Counted from the first letter of the stretch, positions 30,463 to 39,053 are shown. The stretch is DNA of 64,000 nt from Vibrio sinaloensis (GCF_000808535.1 NZ_JWLV01000001.1:558001-622000); one strand, 5' to 3'. The notes: generated from the sequence alone by a model not told the origin. Made by a program: numbers and translations.

Positions 30463-31974
30463 TTATGAGTTCTTTTTGTAGTCGTATGTGCAGAGCAATC
30501 GTCGGTAGTCAGTGCCTTTCTTGTTTGGCATCCCAAGCAATACTGCCTCTACCTCATCATAAGGAATTTGATCATTCCACAAAGACCAGATAATCGCGTC
30601 TATTTTCCGCGTTCGAGTTATACAATTATCAGCGAAGATTTCATCAACAGATGTATGAGCAAGCTCTTCCACCCAAGGCAATGTCTTTAAATGCCCCTCT
30701 ATTTTAGCCACTTGCTGAGCCTTTAAAGTCTCTGCTTTTGCCAGTGTGCTATTAATTTTGTCAAAGGCATAGATGGGAAACCACTGCTGAACTGAAATGT
30801 TGATTTTATCAATAAGCTGTAACAACTGGTGGTTCGACTCTTCTATAATGTCAAAATAGTCGGTCATATAGCTAGCAGCGTTCTTGTGCTCATATTTAAT
30901 TGATTTGCTTGAGCCGATAACTAGTATCTTATCGTTATTGTTTAAAGAATCGATATCCTCGGTAATGTTAACCTCAATGCTAGAGCCATCAGGATTAGCA
31001 CCACTATAGATATCCTTTACAACGCTTTGCACTTTCCTGATATCCATCGCAGATACAGGCAGGTTTAAGTCCGATAGTGAGCGATAAATCTCTCCAAAGT
31101 CATCGGTTTTAACCTTGTTAATGCGAATAGTGGTAGCAAAACCCTCAAGATCAATATCATGTTCGCTAATCTCATGAGACATAGAGCCAGCGTCATGCTC
31201 TACCAGCAAGAAATTATCACGAATCCGCTTAGCATCATCAGAGTTAGGTTCAACATACGTAAACACAGTTTTAAGCAAGCTCTTGATATTATCGTCACCG
31301 ATTCCATAACCAAGGAATATTATCGGGTTATGAATAAAGATAGAAAGTAACTGCGCTCGAATTAACTCGTATTTCTCGTTAAAATCGTTGTAGTCTCTAT
31401 CGGTAATAATGACCTTTGACGCGTCACTATGACATCCATGAATTTTGTAGACAGAGCCGTACGGATTACTCAAAAGGATATCGTTACCGACTAAAGGTTC
31501 AAAGCTAAACACATCCTCTATAAGACTGTCATAGTTTGTAGTGATTACAGAGCCAATGTTTTTCCTTATTTTTTTTAGTTCTGCAAGCTCATCTAGCATC
31601 CCTTCACGATAGTTCAGCTCAGACAGTAAGCTGGCTATGTAAATCTTGAATCTGCTTAGATAGTTTTCCTTTGCCATTTCCTCATAGAAAATGTCATTGA
31701 TATGCTTAAACTTGCCATTTCTATCTTCCTCCAATGTCTGGTTAAAGATGACCTCTAACTTACCCGCTACCTGCGTGTAGTCGCACTTGCCATCAACACG
31801 AGACTTTGCTTTGATATCAAGGTAAGCCTCTATGTTACCAGTACACTCCAATGCGATATGTTCTAGCAAACTATCCCATGTAAAGCTGTTTTCGAGATAA
31901 CGCAAACTGACACCAGTACCAACAAACAGTACAGGGTGGTTACGGTACTTACCTATAAAATCCTTTATTTCCAT
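30463..31974 (-). CDS. SIR2-like NADase-type defence protein
   Basis: A 503-residue protein. Its N-terminal ~270 residues are a SIR2 domain: VLFVGTGVSLRYL (NAD-binding GxGxS), ITTNYDSLIEDVF (TNYD), YKIHGCHSD (catalytic His) and IFLGYGIGDDNIKSLL (GYGxxD). Stand-alone SIR2 proteins of this type are known to degrade NAD+ during phage infection. The C-terminal ~220 residues are helical and unrecognised, probably the sensor or oligomerisation part. GAGG precedes the ATG. It is monocistronic in the island. Anti-phage function is inferred from the family and from island location. Confidence 0.75.
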   Translation of the reverse strand: MEIKDFIGKYRNHPVLFVGTGVSLRYLENSFTWDSLLEHIALECTGNIEAYLDIKAKSRVDGKCDYTQVAGKLEVIFNQTLEEDRNGKFKHINDIFYEEMAKENYLSRFKIYIASLLSELNYREGMLDELAELKKIRKNIGSVITTNYDSLIEDVFSFEPLVGNDILLSNPYGSVYKIHGCHSDASKVIITDRDYNDFNEKYELIRAQLLSIFIHNPIIFLGYGIGDDNIKSLLKTVFTYVEPNSDDAKRIRDNFLLVEHDAGSMSHEISEHDIDLEGFATTIRINKVKTDDFGEIYRSLSDLNLPVSAMDIRKVQSVVKDIYSGANPDGSSIEVNITEDIDSLNNNDKILVIGSSKSIKYEHKNAASYMTDYFDIIEESNHQLLQLIDKINISVQQWFPIYAFDKINSTLAKAETLKAQQVAKIEGHLKTLPWVEELAHTSVDEIFADNCITRTRKIDAIIWSLWNDQIPYDEVEAVLLGMPNKKGTDYRRLLCTYDYKKNS

Positions 31975-32157
31975 TTAAGCCTCGCATGGTTTTTTCGTTT
32001 ATTGTACATGGCTCGCCAGAAAAATAATTAGTTAAGCATCAGAAAATAAATGATTTGCTCCAGTAAAAAACACTTTGGGGCAAAAGCTTCCCAGTTCGTA
32101 AATTGCGAACCGTACTTCACGAACCGCCCCCGACCTCATCAGTACTTTTCATTGGCT

Positions 32158-33093
32158 CTAAGTCATTTCAGATGATGAAATGACTGTATTTTCGGGTTTG
32201 GCCAAAGACTCTTCATAGAAGCGTAAAGTAGCCATAGCTTGAGTGTTGTCTTCCATCAATTTATCGCGTTGCTTTTCTGACCTATGTAATGCGTCCTGTG
32301 ATGCAGTAAGCTTTGCTCTAGTTTCAGCTACATGCTCTCTCGCTTCATCATGCGCTTTGGACATACTGGCTAAACGTGATTTAAGATTTTCGTTTTCGTC
32401 AGTGGTGAACTCTAGCGTCACCTTTAAGGCAGTGTATTCTTTCTCCAGCGTTGAAAATTGCTTATTCAGGCATAGGTGTTTACTTTGAAGTGTTTCATAT
32501 TTCTCGGTCGATGAGTTCAAGTTACTGGTAAGCTGAAGGCTTTGCTGAAATAACTCGGAGCCGCTTTGTTTAGAGTCAGCCAACTCTGCCTCCAACACTT
32601 CAATTCTATCTTCAAGCTGCTCTTTTTCTTCAACTTGTTTTTGTAGCCGCTCTTCGATGTCAACAGCTTCTGTTTCAGCTCGTTCCTTCGCTCGAACCGT
32701 TAAGTTGTATTTTGCATCGAGATCCCTAATACGAACTGTCATCAGCGACTCATAATGTTCATGCGCTTTGTTGTTTAACTCTATGGTCATATCACGCAAC
32801 ACTTTGCGAAGCTCTTCCTCACGCCTAGCTAGGAGATCTTGCAACTCGGCAGGTAAGTCAAAGTTCAGGAAAGTGGATTCTGCTTTAGACTCTTTAGTAT
32901 CCGCAGCTATTGGGGTCGCAACAGCAATTCGTCCCTCGTCTATGAGCCGCTCCAAGTCCGATTGAATAGCAGAAATCTTCCCTCGGCCGAGGGCTTCTTT
33001 AATAAGCCAACCAGTGGGATTCTTTCCTTTACTCATTAATTGAGTCGCAGTTTTGATGATATCTTCATCCGTGTATGATTTCGGCCTAGCCAT
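32158..33093 (-). CDS. KfrA-like DNA-binding coiled-coil protein
   Basis: A 311-residue protein. Residues 1-60 match the KfrA N-terminal DNA-binding domain (ARPKSYTDEDIIKTATQL... with GRGKISAIQSDLERLIDEG). From about residue 80 almost to the end it is one long heptad-rich coiled coil. Such proteins help segregation or regulation on plasmids and islands. The putative relaxase gene lies 72 bp upstream in the same direction. Confidence 0.75.
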   Translation of the reverse strand: MARPKSYTDEDIIKTATQLMSKGKNPTGWLIKEALGRGKISAIQSDLERLIDEGRIAVATPIAADTKESKAESTFLNFDLPAELQDLLARREEELRKVLRDMTIELNNKAHEHYESLMTVRIRDLDAKYNLTVRAKERAETEAVDIEERLQKQVEEKEQLEDRIEVLEAELADSKQSGSELFQQSLQLTSNLNSSTEKYETLQSKHLCLNKQFSTLEKEYTALKVTLEFTTDENENLKSRLASMSKAHDEAREHVAETRAKLTASQDALHRSEKQRDKLMEDNTQAMATLRFYEESLAKPENTVISSSEMT

Positions 33094-33165
33094 TGTTTCA
33101 CCGTTCTTTTAATTATTATTTTTAGGTTTGTTAGTTAGTACAGTAAGTTAGTCACGAGGACTAAC

Positions 33166-34671
33166 TTACTTATCCACTGAAAGCTCGGCTTCAGTAGGGG
33201 TAGCAGCCTTCTTAACAGTCGCTAACTCTCTAGAGAGCCCTCTTGCTACAGAAGGAGGGAGCTCAAGTGCTGTATTAAACGCCGACTCAAGGTACTCAGA
33301 TTGTTTTTTTGCCATATTTTTGTCTTTAGCATTGATAGCAAGAAGCACTTTTTTAAAGATATCGACTAACTTAGGCACAAGAGCTTGTGTTAACTCCTGC
33401 GTGAGTGTTGCAAGTCGACTCGTTTCTACTTTGAGGTCTGACACCTCGATTTTCATAGTGTCTCGCTCTACCTCTAATTGGCTCAGACGTGCCTGCGCCT
33501 GCGCGGCATCATCAATGGTTTTAGTCAGATGTAGTTCAACTTTTTCTTGCTCCTTCAACAAGCGAGCGTGCCTTTTCTCTGTCAGCGCAATTTTGTCTTG
33601 AATATGCTCCAATTGATGGCTGTGGTGGTTATAACTGCGTTCAGATTTGGGCAGACTGGCTTCTCGATTAATTTCCGCTCGATGTTCCGATTGCTGCTCA
33701 GTGAGTGGGGCGAATACTACATTTATTCCCTTAGCGTGAAACAAGTGTTCATTTGCGAAATCCTTGACCATTCTTTGAAAGAACATGCCGAAATCCTGAG
33801 CTTCATCTCTAGTCAGGTTTCCATTTCTGGGAAAAAAGCCCTCAACTGAGTAAATTTGATGGACGTACTGGTTTACTACTTGAATTTGCCTTTTGTGCAA
33901 ATCGTACTCACCTGTTTCACTGTTACGCCCTGACAAAAAGTAATGGGGATGACAACCTGTCGTTTGGTCAATACCACGCTCGTCATCATGCCCGATAATC
34001 GCTTCGATGGGATACTGCGGGAAGTAATGCGTCAAAAATTGACGGGTGAACTCGATATATTCTTTCAGGCTGAGGGCATCCGAGCCCACATTCCATTTAT
34101 GCGGCACTTTGAGGATACCCTCTTGCAAATAAACAGCATTCGTTGGCGCACGGCTCTGAACTTGGTTGTGCGCGTTTAAGTACGTCTCCAGCATTTTTAG
34201 TCGCTGTTTTTTACGTTGCATAGTGAGCTTCTCAAACTTCTCAATCCTAGAATACGACACATACCCCTTGGCATTTAGTATCACTTGAAGAAATTCAGCC
34301 GCTTCGTTATTACCCTTTTTAAGTTCACTCGCAATCGCGGTTTTCATTTTTTTTCGGTACTGACGATGCTGAGTTTGTAACCCCTTCTGATTGCGGATGC
34401 GCGGAGTGGGGGTCATTTGATATAGCAAATCGGTACGCGCTTCTTCCGACCAAGTGTCTAGTGGCGACAACCTGCCATTACACCAGATAAGATTCTGAGC
34501 TGATAACTCGTCATTCCATTCCAGCTTTTTTGTTGGTTTAGACTTCGCCTTTGAATCAGATAAAGTGACTATTATCCTGAGTGAGTGTTTGAGCGACGCT
34601 TCGCATTTCACTCTACTAACAGACTGAGAGGTGTAGTTCACTCGTCGATGAAAGTGATGGATATCCTTCAT
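33166..34671 (-). CDS. Putative MOBV-like relaxase / mobilisation protein
   Basis: A 501-residue protein. Near residue 225, GHDDERGIDQTTGCHPHYFLSG resembles the metal-binding motif III of Pre/Mob (MOBV) relaxases, HxDE...PHxH, with an insertion in the middle. Residues about 345-430 form a coiled coil, as in Mob proteins. Basic N-terminal half. The AAGGAGG ribosome site sits inside a hairpin, and the ATG overlaps the stop of the preceding 76-codon frame (ATGA). The assignment is moderate: the HUH core is recognisable but divergent, so a replication or recombination role is also possible. Confidence 0.5.
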   Translation of the reverse strand: MKDIHHFHRRVNYTSQSVSRVKCEASLKHSLRIIVTLSDSKAKSKPTKKLEWNDELSAQNLIWCNGRLSPLDTWSEEARTDLLYQMTPTPRIRNQKGLQTQHRQYRKKMKTAIASELKKGNNEAAEFLQVILNAKGYVSYSRIEKFEKLTMQRKKQRLKMLETYLNAHNQVQSRAPTNAVYLQEGILKVPHKWNVGSDALSLKEYIEFTRQFLTHYFPQYPIEAIIGHDDERGIDQTTGCHPHYFLSGRNSETGEYDLHKRQIQVVNQYVHQIYSVEGFFPRNGNLTRDEAQDFGMFFQRMVKDFANEHLFHAKGINVVFAPLTEQQSEHRAEINREASLPKSERSYNHHSHQLEHIQDKIALTEKRHARLLKEQEKVELHLTKTIDDAAQAQARLSQLEVERDTMKIEVSDLKVETSRLATLTQELTQALVPKLVDIFKKVLLAINAKDKNMAKKQSEYLESAFNTALELPPSVARGLSRELATVKKAATPTEAELSVDK

Positions 34672-34898
34672 TCTGGCCTCCTTAGAGGCCAGGTATTTAG
34701 AGAGTTAAGAGAGACTTCTCTTGCCCGCAGCTCACGTGCATCTTTTGCGCAGCAAAAGTGTGACGGGAGCGTAGCGGGTTGCTGCAGCGTCCCACTTTTT
34801 AAGTGGACGGCTTTGGCACTGAAAGTGCCATTGATGGCAGTCTTACTGCCATCGTTGACATCGAAAGTGTCAGTCACAATATGGGGCTGATTTCTCAT
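34668..34898 (-). CDS. 76-codon hairpin-filled linking frame
   Basis: A frame of 76 codons whose ATG overlaps the integrase stop (ATGA at 34895-34898) and whose stop overlaps the relaxase ATG (ATGA at 34668-34671). The peptide begins MRNQPHIVTDTFDVND and has no recognisable domain. Its DNA holds seven stem-loops in series. The exact double coupling argues that it is translated, perhaps only as a relay that unfolds the RNA. Confidence 0.55.
   Translation of the reverse strand: MRNQPHIVTDTFDVNDGSKTAINGTFSAKAVHLKSGTLQQPATLPSHFCCAKDARELRAREVSLNSLNTWPLRRPE
34674..34872 (-). repeat. Cluster of seven consecutive stem-loops
   Basis: Perfect arms, in order on the plus strand: TGGCCTC/GAGGCCA (34674-34691), AAGAGA/TCTCTT (34707-34722), CTTTTGC/GCAAAAG (34742-34758), CCACTT/AAGTGG (34792-34806), TGGCACT/AGTGCCA (34814-34830), GATGGCAGT/ACTGCCATC (34833-34853) and TGACA/TGTCA (34856-34872). 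Six of the loops are only 3-4 bases. The first one contains the relaxase Shine-Dalgarno sequence. The region could also include the transfer origin, since oriT often lies just before the relaxase gene. Confidence 0.85.
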
Positions 34899-36049
34899 GA
34901 CGCACTCCCCATATGTCCCTGCAAAAGTGCGGCTTTGAGCTCGGGCTTATCATGAATAAGCGTTTGCAATAAAGCGATCATCTCGGGAGAGGTATCACTG
35001 CGTTTGACTGTTGTCTTAATAGGAGTTGTATTAACACAACCCAAGACATCAGCTAGATGATTGGCTGCCGCATTGGCGTAATCAGGTGCATCTTTACGCA
35101 TCCAACGACCATAATGCTTGTCAATCATATGAGTATTCGTGTGCCCCATTTGACTAGCTAGCCAATCTTTACTGATACCCGCAGTCAGGTTTTGACTCGC
35201 GTAAGTGTGTCGTAACTGACTCGAACCACGGTGCTTAACTCCAGCTTTTTTGAGAAACGGAGTGAAGAACGTCTTATTAAACTGCTTAGCATTCAAAAAC
35301 GGCTGGCTAGTCTGGCTGTTGTAGAAGATAAAATGGACACGCTCTTTGATTAGAGTCTTATTATCTATTTGCAAGACTGAGATGGTGCGAGCTCGCTTTT
35401 TCTCAGTCAATAGCAACTGGTCTCTCAATACGTTGAGTGCCAATTCATTGAGCTCAACTTCTCTAACAGAGCCTGGTGTTTTTGGAACTTTGTAGTCGTT
35501 GAGTACCCTTGAGCGTCGAACATATAAAACCCGACGGCTCCAATCAATATCTTCCCACGACAGCGCCAGTAGCTCACCGATGCGAACGCCCGTCAGAATA
35601 TTGAATAAAAGTGCGTGTTTAGCACTTTGACACTCAGTGGGTGTGTTAAAGAGCTTTTGGATTTCTTCTTTTTCAAAGGGCATTGGCTCTGCATTGACTA
35701 CTTTCAGGTTTTCAATGCCATCCATGGGGTTAAGAGTTATTAAACCGTCGCGTTGAGCTCGACTGAACACTGCTCGAAGAATGGTCAGAAACCCATTGAT
35801 GGTTTTGTTCTTATAGCGTTTATGCAGCTTACCAATGACATCATGAATGTCACTGTGATTGATGTCTTGAATCGCGCGTCGACGAAAAAGCTTCTTCAGC
35901 TTAGACGCTTTGCTTTTCTCAGCAATGTGAGTAGAAGGAGCACAGATAGATTTGCGTTGCTCTTCATATTTTTCAATGAATAGATTAAGGGTGTCCTGAT
36001 TGTTTAATTTCAACTGTTTTCGCTTAGGCAGCTTACTGCTGCTCTTCAT
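34895..36049 (-). CDS. Tyrosine recombinase (integrase 1)
   Basis: A 384-residue site-specific recombinase. After a basic N terminus, a SAM-like core-binding domain covers about residues 20-115. Catalytic residues: Arg in LTGVRIGELLALSWEDID (about 155), the Arg box QLRHTYAS (about 283; the usual preceding His is Ser), and GHTNTHMIDKHYGRW with His and the nucleophile Tyr (about 306-320). The last 60 residues extend beyond the core. It is followed by the 76-codon frame through an ATGA overlap. It is not next to the tRNA and may excise or integrate at another site, or work jointly with integrase 2. Confidence 0.85.
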   Translation of the reverse strand: MKSSSKLPKRKQLKLNNQDTLNLFIEKYEEQRKSICAPSTHIAEKSKASKLKKLFRRRAIQDINHSDIHDVIGKLHKRYKNKTINGFLTILRAVFSRAQRDGLITLNPMDGIENLKVVNAEPMPFEKEEIQKLFNTPTECQSAKHALLFNILTGVRIGELLALSWEDIDWSRRVLYVRRSRVLNDYKVPKTPGSVREVELNELALNVLRDQLLLTEKKRARTISVLQIDNKTLIKERVHFIFYNSQTSQPFLNAKQFNKTFFTPFLKKAGVKHRGSSQLRHTYASQNLTAGISKDWLASQMGHTNTHMIDKHYGRWMRKDAPDYANAAANHLADVLGCVNTTPIKTTVKRSDTSPEMIALLQTLIHDKPELKAALLQGHMGSAS

Positions 36050-36518
36050 TTTGCATACAGCTTACAAGCAGAAAAAGCAGAAGTCACACCTGAAAGTACT
36101 AATAATATCAGCTAGTTATTATAATTTTCTCAGCATTTCCTTAGTTATCAACCAGTTATTAATTTTGAGCTTTCGATAGTAACCTACGGGTAATGAAAAG
36201 CGATAATTTGCATAACTTTAAGTAATGCATCCACTTTTTTGTTAATTGAAAAACTACACTTTTTGCCATGAATAATTTGTTACCCCTACACTTTTTCCCA
36301 TGAATAAGTGACAACCTCACACACTTTTTCCTATGAAAAAGTGTGTACTTATAACTCAAGAAACGATTAAGTAACTGTTATTAAATGGGTTTCTATCATT
36401 TTTCATTTATAGCAAACTTTTTCAATTAACCAACCAAAAGCGACATTAGAAAAAATAATTCATTTATCTCTGTGAAGGCGAGCAACGCCCCTTGGAGTTA
36501 CTCGATTTGTGCGAGCTA
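36050..36518. other. Region between integrases with three 20-bp direct repeats
   Basis: 469 bp without a gene. Copies of ACACTTTTTSCCATGAATAA lie at 36256-36275, 36288-36307 and 36321-36340 (period 32-33 bp). Around the third copy CACACTTTTTC (36319-36329) and GAAAAAGTGTG (36334-36344) form a perfect 11-bp hairpin. The spacing fits binding sites for a recombination or replication protein, on one DNA face every three turns. Confidence 0.7.
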
Positions 36519-37808
36519 CTATTTCCAGTGTAAGGGCGTATAGTCTATTTGGTTCACTACCTCGGCTAACGTTTCTATTGGTAGCCGTTTACCATAACGG
36601 CCATACGTCATGTTGTGGTTTGCATGCCCAACGATTTGGGCCGTTACGTGCTCAGGAACATTTTGCTGTTTAAGCTCATCAATAAAGGTATGACGAAAGC
36701 CATAAGCGGTCGGCCTTTGGCCTGCTTTCATGCCGATAGCAGTTTGATACTTGCCTATTTTGCTACAGTAAGACTTTGACCAATCATCAAATTGATTTTG
36801 CGGCTTGTAACTGAATAACTGTTTGCGCCCCATAGCTCTAACTTTCTCGACATAATCAAGAAAGCCTTTGTCTATCAATACATGATGAATTGGAACCTCA
36901 CGGATACTGTTAGCATTTTTCACATACTTACCCTCTTCATCGACTGAAATCGAAAAATAATCAATACCATTCTTTTGTCTGATATCTGTAATTTGAAGCT
37001 GACAAGCCTCCGCAGGACGCAGTCCCGATAAGGGTAAGATTTTCGAAATCCACTGAAACTCTTCATCTTTTTCCACGAAATGGGGGGATTGAAAAAAGCG
37101 CTTCATGTCGGTTAGTGACCATCTGGCTCTTTGTTCATCAATACGTTTAGTTGCTTTCTTTTGAATTTTTACGTCTTCGAAGGGATTGATTTGCGTGTGA
37201 TTCATCAACTTTAAGTATTTGAAGAACTGAGAGCATGCCGCAAGGTACTCTTTATTTGTTTTTACGCTTCGCCCAGCTTTCAGAAGTTCATCACGATAAG
37301 TCAAAGCGTGTGCTGTAGTGACTTCAGCAACACCATTAACGGGAGTACTTTCAATGAAACATTTAATACGAGCTTCTAGCTGTTGGATAGTTAACGGTCT
37401 TACTTCTTGCAACTGTTTAGACTCAACAAAAGATGCCAGAGCATCTTTTAATGGGACGATAGGGCATCGCTTAGACACTGTGGGCTCAGGTGAGCATTCT
37501 GAACTTGTAGGGCGGACTGGTATCACGACAGTAGATGTGACATCAAGCCCTTCGACAAACGTGCTTCTGAGAGTATTGATAAGCTCATTGGCCGCTATTT
37601 TGAAGTCTGCGGGATGTGTTTGTGGGGTAATGCTCTCGATAAGCTGTTTGAGCTCAATGGCAACAGTAAGATTACGGAAAGAAGCAAGTTGGCGATTTTT
37701 GGTGAGTAAGGAAATTTTCAGATCAAATGGGAAACCAAGATCTCGAAATTTTTTTGGTAAGCAGATACGCGTGTAGTAGTTATGATTAGCGGTCTTGAAT
37801 AGGTACAT
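36519..37808 (-). CDS. Tyrosine recombinase (integrase 2), tRNA-Ser-linked
   Basis: A 429-residue site-specific recombinase, 88 bp from the tRNA-Ser gene. N-terminal arm-binding domain with a KISLLTKNRQLA segment; core-binding domain about residues 125-215. Catalytic residues: Arg in LPLSGLRPAEACQL, Arg/His in YGFRHTFIDEL, and GHANHNMTYGRYG with His and nucleophile Tyr. I prefer the ATG at 37808 (MYLFKTANHNYY) over a GTG at 37841. Its position makes it the probable integrase for the 24-bp att core. Confidence 0.88.
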   Translation of the reverse strand: MYLFKTANHNYYTRICLPKKFRDLGFPFDLKISLLTKNRQLASFRNLTVAIELKQLIESITPQTHPADFKIAANELINTLRSTFVEGLDVTSTVVIPVRPTSSECSPEPTVSKRCPIVPLKDALASFVESKQLQEVRPLTIQQLEARIKCFIESTPVNGVAEVTTAHALTYRDELLKAGRSVKTNKEYLAACSQFFKYLKLMNHTQINPFEDVKIQKKATKRIDEQRARWSLTDMKRFFQSPHFVEKDEEFQWISKILPLSGLRPAEACQLQITDIRQKNGIDYFSISVDEEGKYVKNANSIREVPIHHVLIDKGFLDYVEKVRAMGRKQLFSYKPQNQFDDWSKSYCSKIGKYQTAIGMKAGQRPTAYGFRHTFIDELKQQNVPEHVTAQIVGHANHNMTYGRYGKRLPIETLAEVVNQIDYTPLHWK

Positions 37809-37851
37809 TGTCTCAGTCAATCCTGTGGTTTGACTTTGCACCCTTCAGATA

Positions 37852-37886
37852 TGAAAAAAGCCGTTGATAATCAACGGCTTTTTTCA
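37852..37886. terminator. Terminator between tRNA-Ser and integrase 2
   Basis: AAAAAAGCCGTTGA and TCAACGGCTTTTTT arms. It ends tRNA transcription before the integrase start. Confidence 0.85.
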
Positions 37887-37895
37887 TTTTTGAAA

Positions 37896-37919
37896 GTGGC
37901 GGAGAGATAGGGATTTGAA
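37896..37919 (-). repeat. att copy 3, within the intact tRNA-Ser gene
   Basis: Third exact 24-bp copy; it overlaps the 3' end of the functional tRNA and is the right end of the islands. Confidence 0.85.
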
Positions 37920-37987
37920 CCCTAGATACGCTATTAACGTATGCCGGTTTTCAAGACCGGTGCTTTCAACCACTCAGCCATCTCTCC
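37897..37987 (-). tRNA. tRNA-Ser (anticodon TGA)
   Basis: 91-nt class II tRNA. On the minus strand it starts GGAGAGATGGCTGAGTGG, has an anticodon stem CCGGT/ACCGG around CTTGAAA (anticodon TGA), a long variable arm, a GGTTCAAATCC T-loop and an encoded CCA end. The gene is intact, and its 3' end has been rebuilt by island integration. Confidence 0.96.
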
Positions 37988-37999
37988 GTTGCGGGATGT

Positions 38000-38028
38000 A
38001 TAGTAGGTTTTGGCACAACTCTTGTAAA
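38000..38028 (-). promoter_or_regulatory. Promoter of tRNA-Ser
   Basis: On the minus strand TTTACA (38028-38023), 17 bp, then TACTAT (38005-38000). The start would lie a few bases before the mature tRNA 5' end. Confidence 0.5.
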
Positions 38029-38073
38029 GTAATAATTTGAGGCAACGTGTTCAAGTGGTGAGTTTTCACACAC

Positions 38074-38092
38074 CTGACTAAACTCTAGTCAG
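38074..38092. promoter_or_regulatory. Perfect inverted repeat upstream of maoC-like gene
   Basis: CTGACTA-AACTC-TAGTCAG, perfect 7-bp arms with a 5-bp spacer. It lies 212-230 bp before the hydratase gene. The binding protein is unknown. Confidence 0.4.
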
Positions 38093-38304
38093 ATGGAATA
38101 ACGCTGTTGTGTATGATTTTTGTTGTACAAAAACTCTAATCTTTAGATTGTAATAAAATAGTGTTTTATTTATAACTCAATGAATTTATTGAATTTAAGC
38201 ACTTTCAAGCAACAGATGTACGCTCGAAAGTCATTGCACAATATTGTGAAGTAATTCAAACTTACTGAGTTAATCGAACCAAATTGTATATTTCAGAGGT
38301 TTTT

Positions 38305-39006
38305 ATGAAAGTCGCTGACCTGTTTAAACATCGTGGTGAATCCCACTCAAAACATCATTCAGAATTCATGCAGTGGATGTCTCCAACTGTGCGTGAGTAC
38401 TGGGGAGAGTTTTTGACGAAGGCAAACAATCGCCACCTTTTTACACGTCTACGCGATCTTCAACAACCTGCTGTTAATGACGAAGTTGAGTCTCCTGCAC
38501 CAATCACGACCGAGCAGCCTAAAACGATCGAACTCAAGCCAGAAGCCCAAGCCTTGTATGAAGAGCTTCAGGCAAAAATTGGTGAAGTCATTCATGTGGG
38601 TGATTGGCTGGATGTCTCGCAAGAGCGAATTAATCAATTTGGTGCAGTTACCGAAGACATGCAGTGGATCCATACCGATCCTGAACGTGCGGCGGCTGAA
38701 TCGCCTTTCAAGACAACGATTGCACACGGTTTTTTGACTTTGGCGCTATTGCCAAAACTGACGGACAGCGTCGACCCTGACCAAAACCTATTTCCAACCG
38801 CGAAAATGGTGGTCAACATCGGTCTAAACCAAGTTCGTTTTCCTTACCCAGTGAAATCAGATAACCGCATTCGCGCAGTGAGCACTTTGTCAAAGGTAAC
38901 GCCTATTCGCAAAGGGTTAGAGATTGAGCGCGAAATTAAAGTTGAAATCGATGGTGTTCGACGCCCAGGCGCAGTAGTGACATCGGTCATTCAATTGCAT
39001 TTCTAA
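38305..39006 (+). CDS. MaoC-family (R)-enoyl-CoA hydratase-like protein
   Basis: A 233-residue protein. The N-terminal ~90 residues are helical and Vibrio-type. The MaoC hot-dog domain follows, with DWLDVSQERINQFGAVTEDMQWIHTDPERA, in which Asp and His form the hydratase catalytic pair, and IAHGFLTLALLPKL. Similar enzymes (PhaJ-like) hydrate trans-2-enoyl-CoA. GAGG precedes the ATG at 38305. Substrate chain length cannot be told. Confidence 0.82.
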   Translation: MKVADLFKHRGESHSKHHSEFMQWMSPTVREYWGEFLTKANNRHLFTRLRDLQQPAVNDEVESPAPITTEQPKTIELKPEAQALYEELQAKIGEVIHVGDWLDVSQERINQFGAVTEDMQWIHTDPERAAAESPFKTTIAHGFLTLALLPKLTDSVDPDQNLFPTAKMVVNIGLNQVRFPYPVKSDNRIRAVSTLSKVTPIRKGLEIEREIKVEIDGVRRPGAVVTSVIQLHF

Positions 39007-39022
39007 CTCGATAACAGAGATC

Positions 39023-39053
39023 AAAAAAAGGATACGCATGCGTATCCTTTTTT
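39023..39053. terminator. Bidirectional terminator
   Basis: AAAAAAGGATACGCA/TGCGTATCCTTTTTT: long perfect stem with A and T tails, between convergent genes. Confidence 0.9.

Larger units (their letters stand above)
25043..37919. mobile_element. Integrative element at tRNA-Ser (12.9 kb)
   Basis: DNA between att copies 2 and 3. It holds the 318-bp array, a Cys-rich protein, a methyltransferase/DUF1848 pair, a SIR2 protein, a KfrA-like protein, a putative relaxase and two tyrosine recombinases; the recombinase nearest the tRNA is the likely integrase for this site. Cargo plus a relaxase but no conjugation machinery points to an integrative mobilisable element. Confidence 0.75.
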
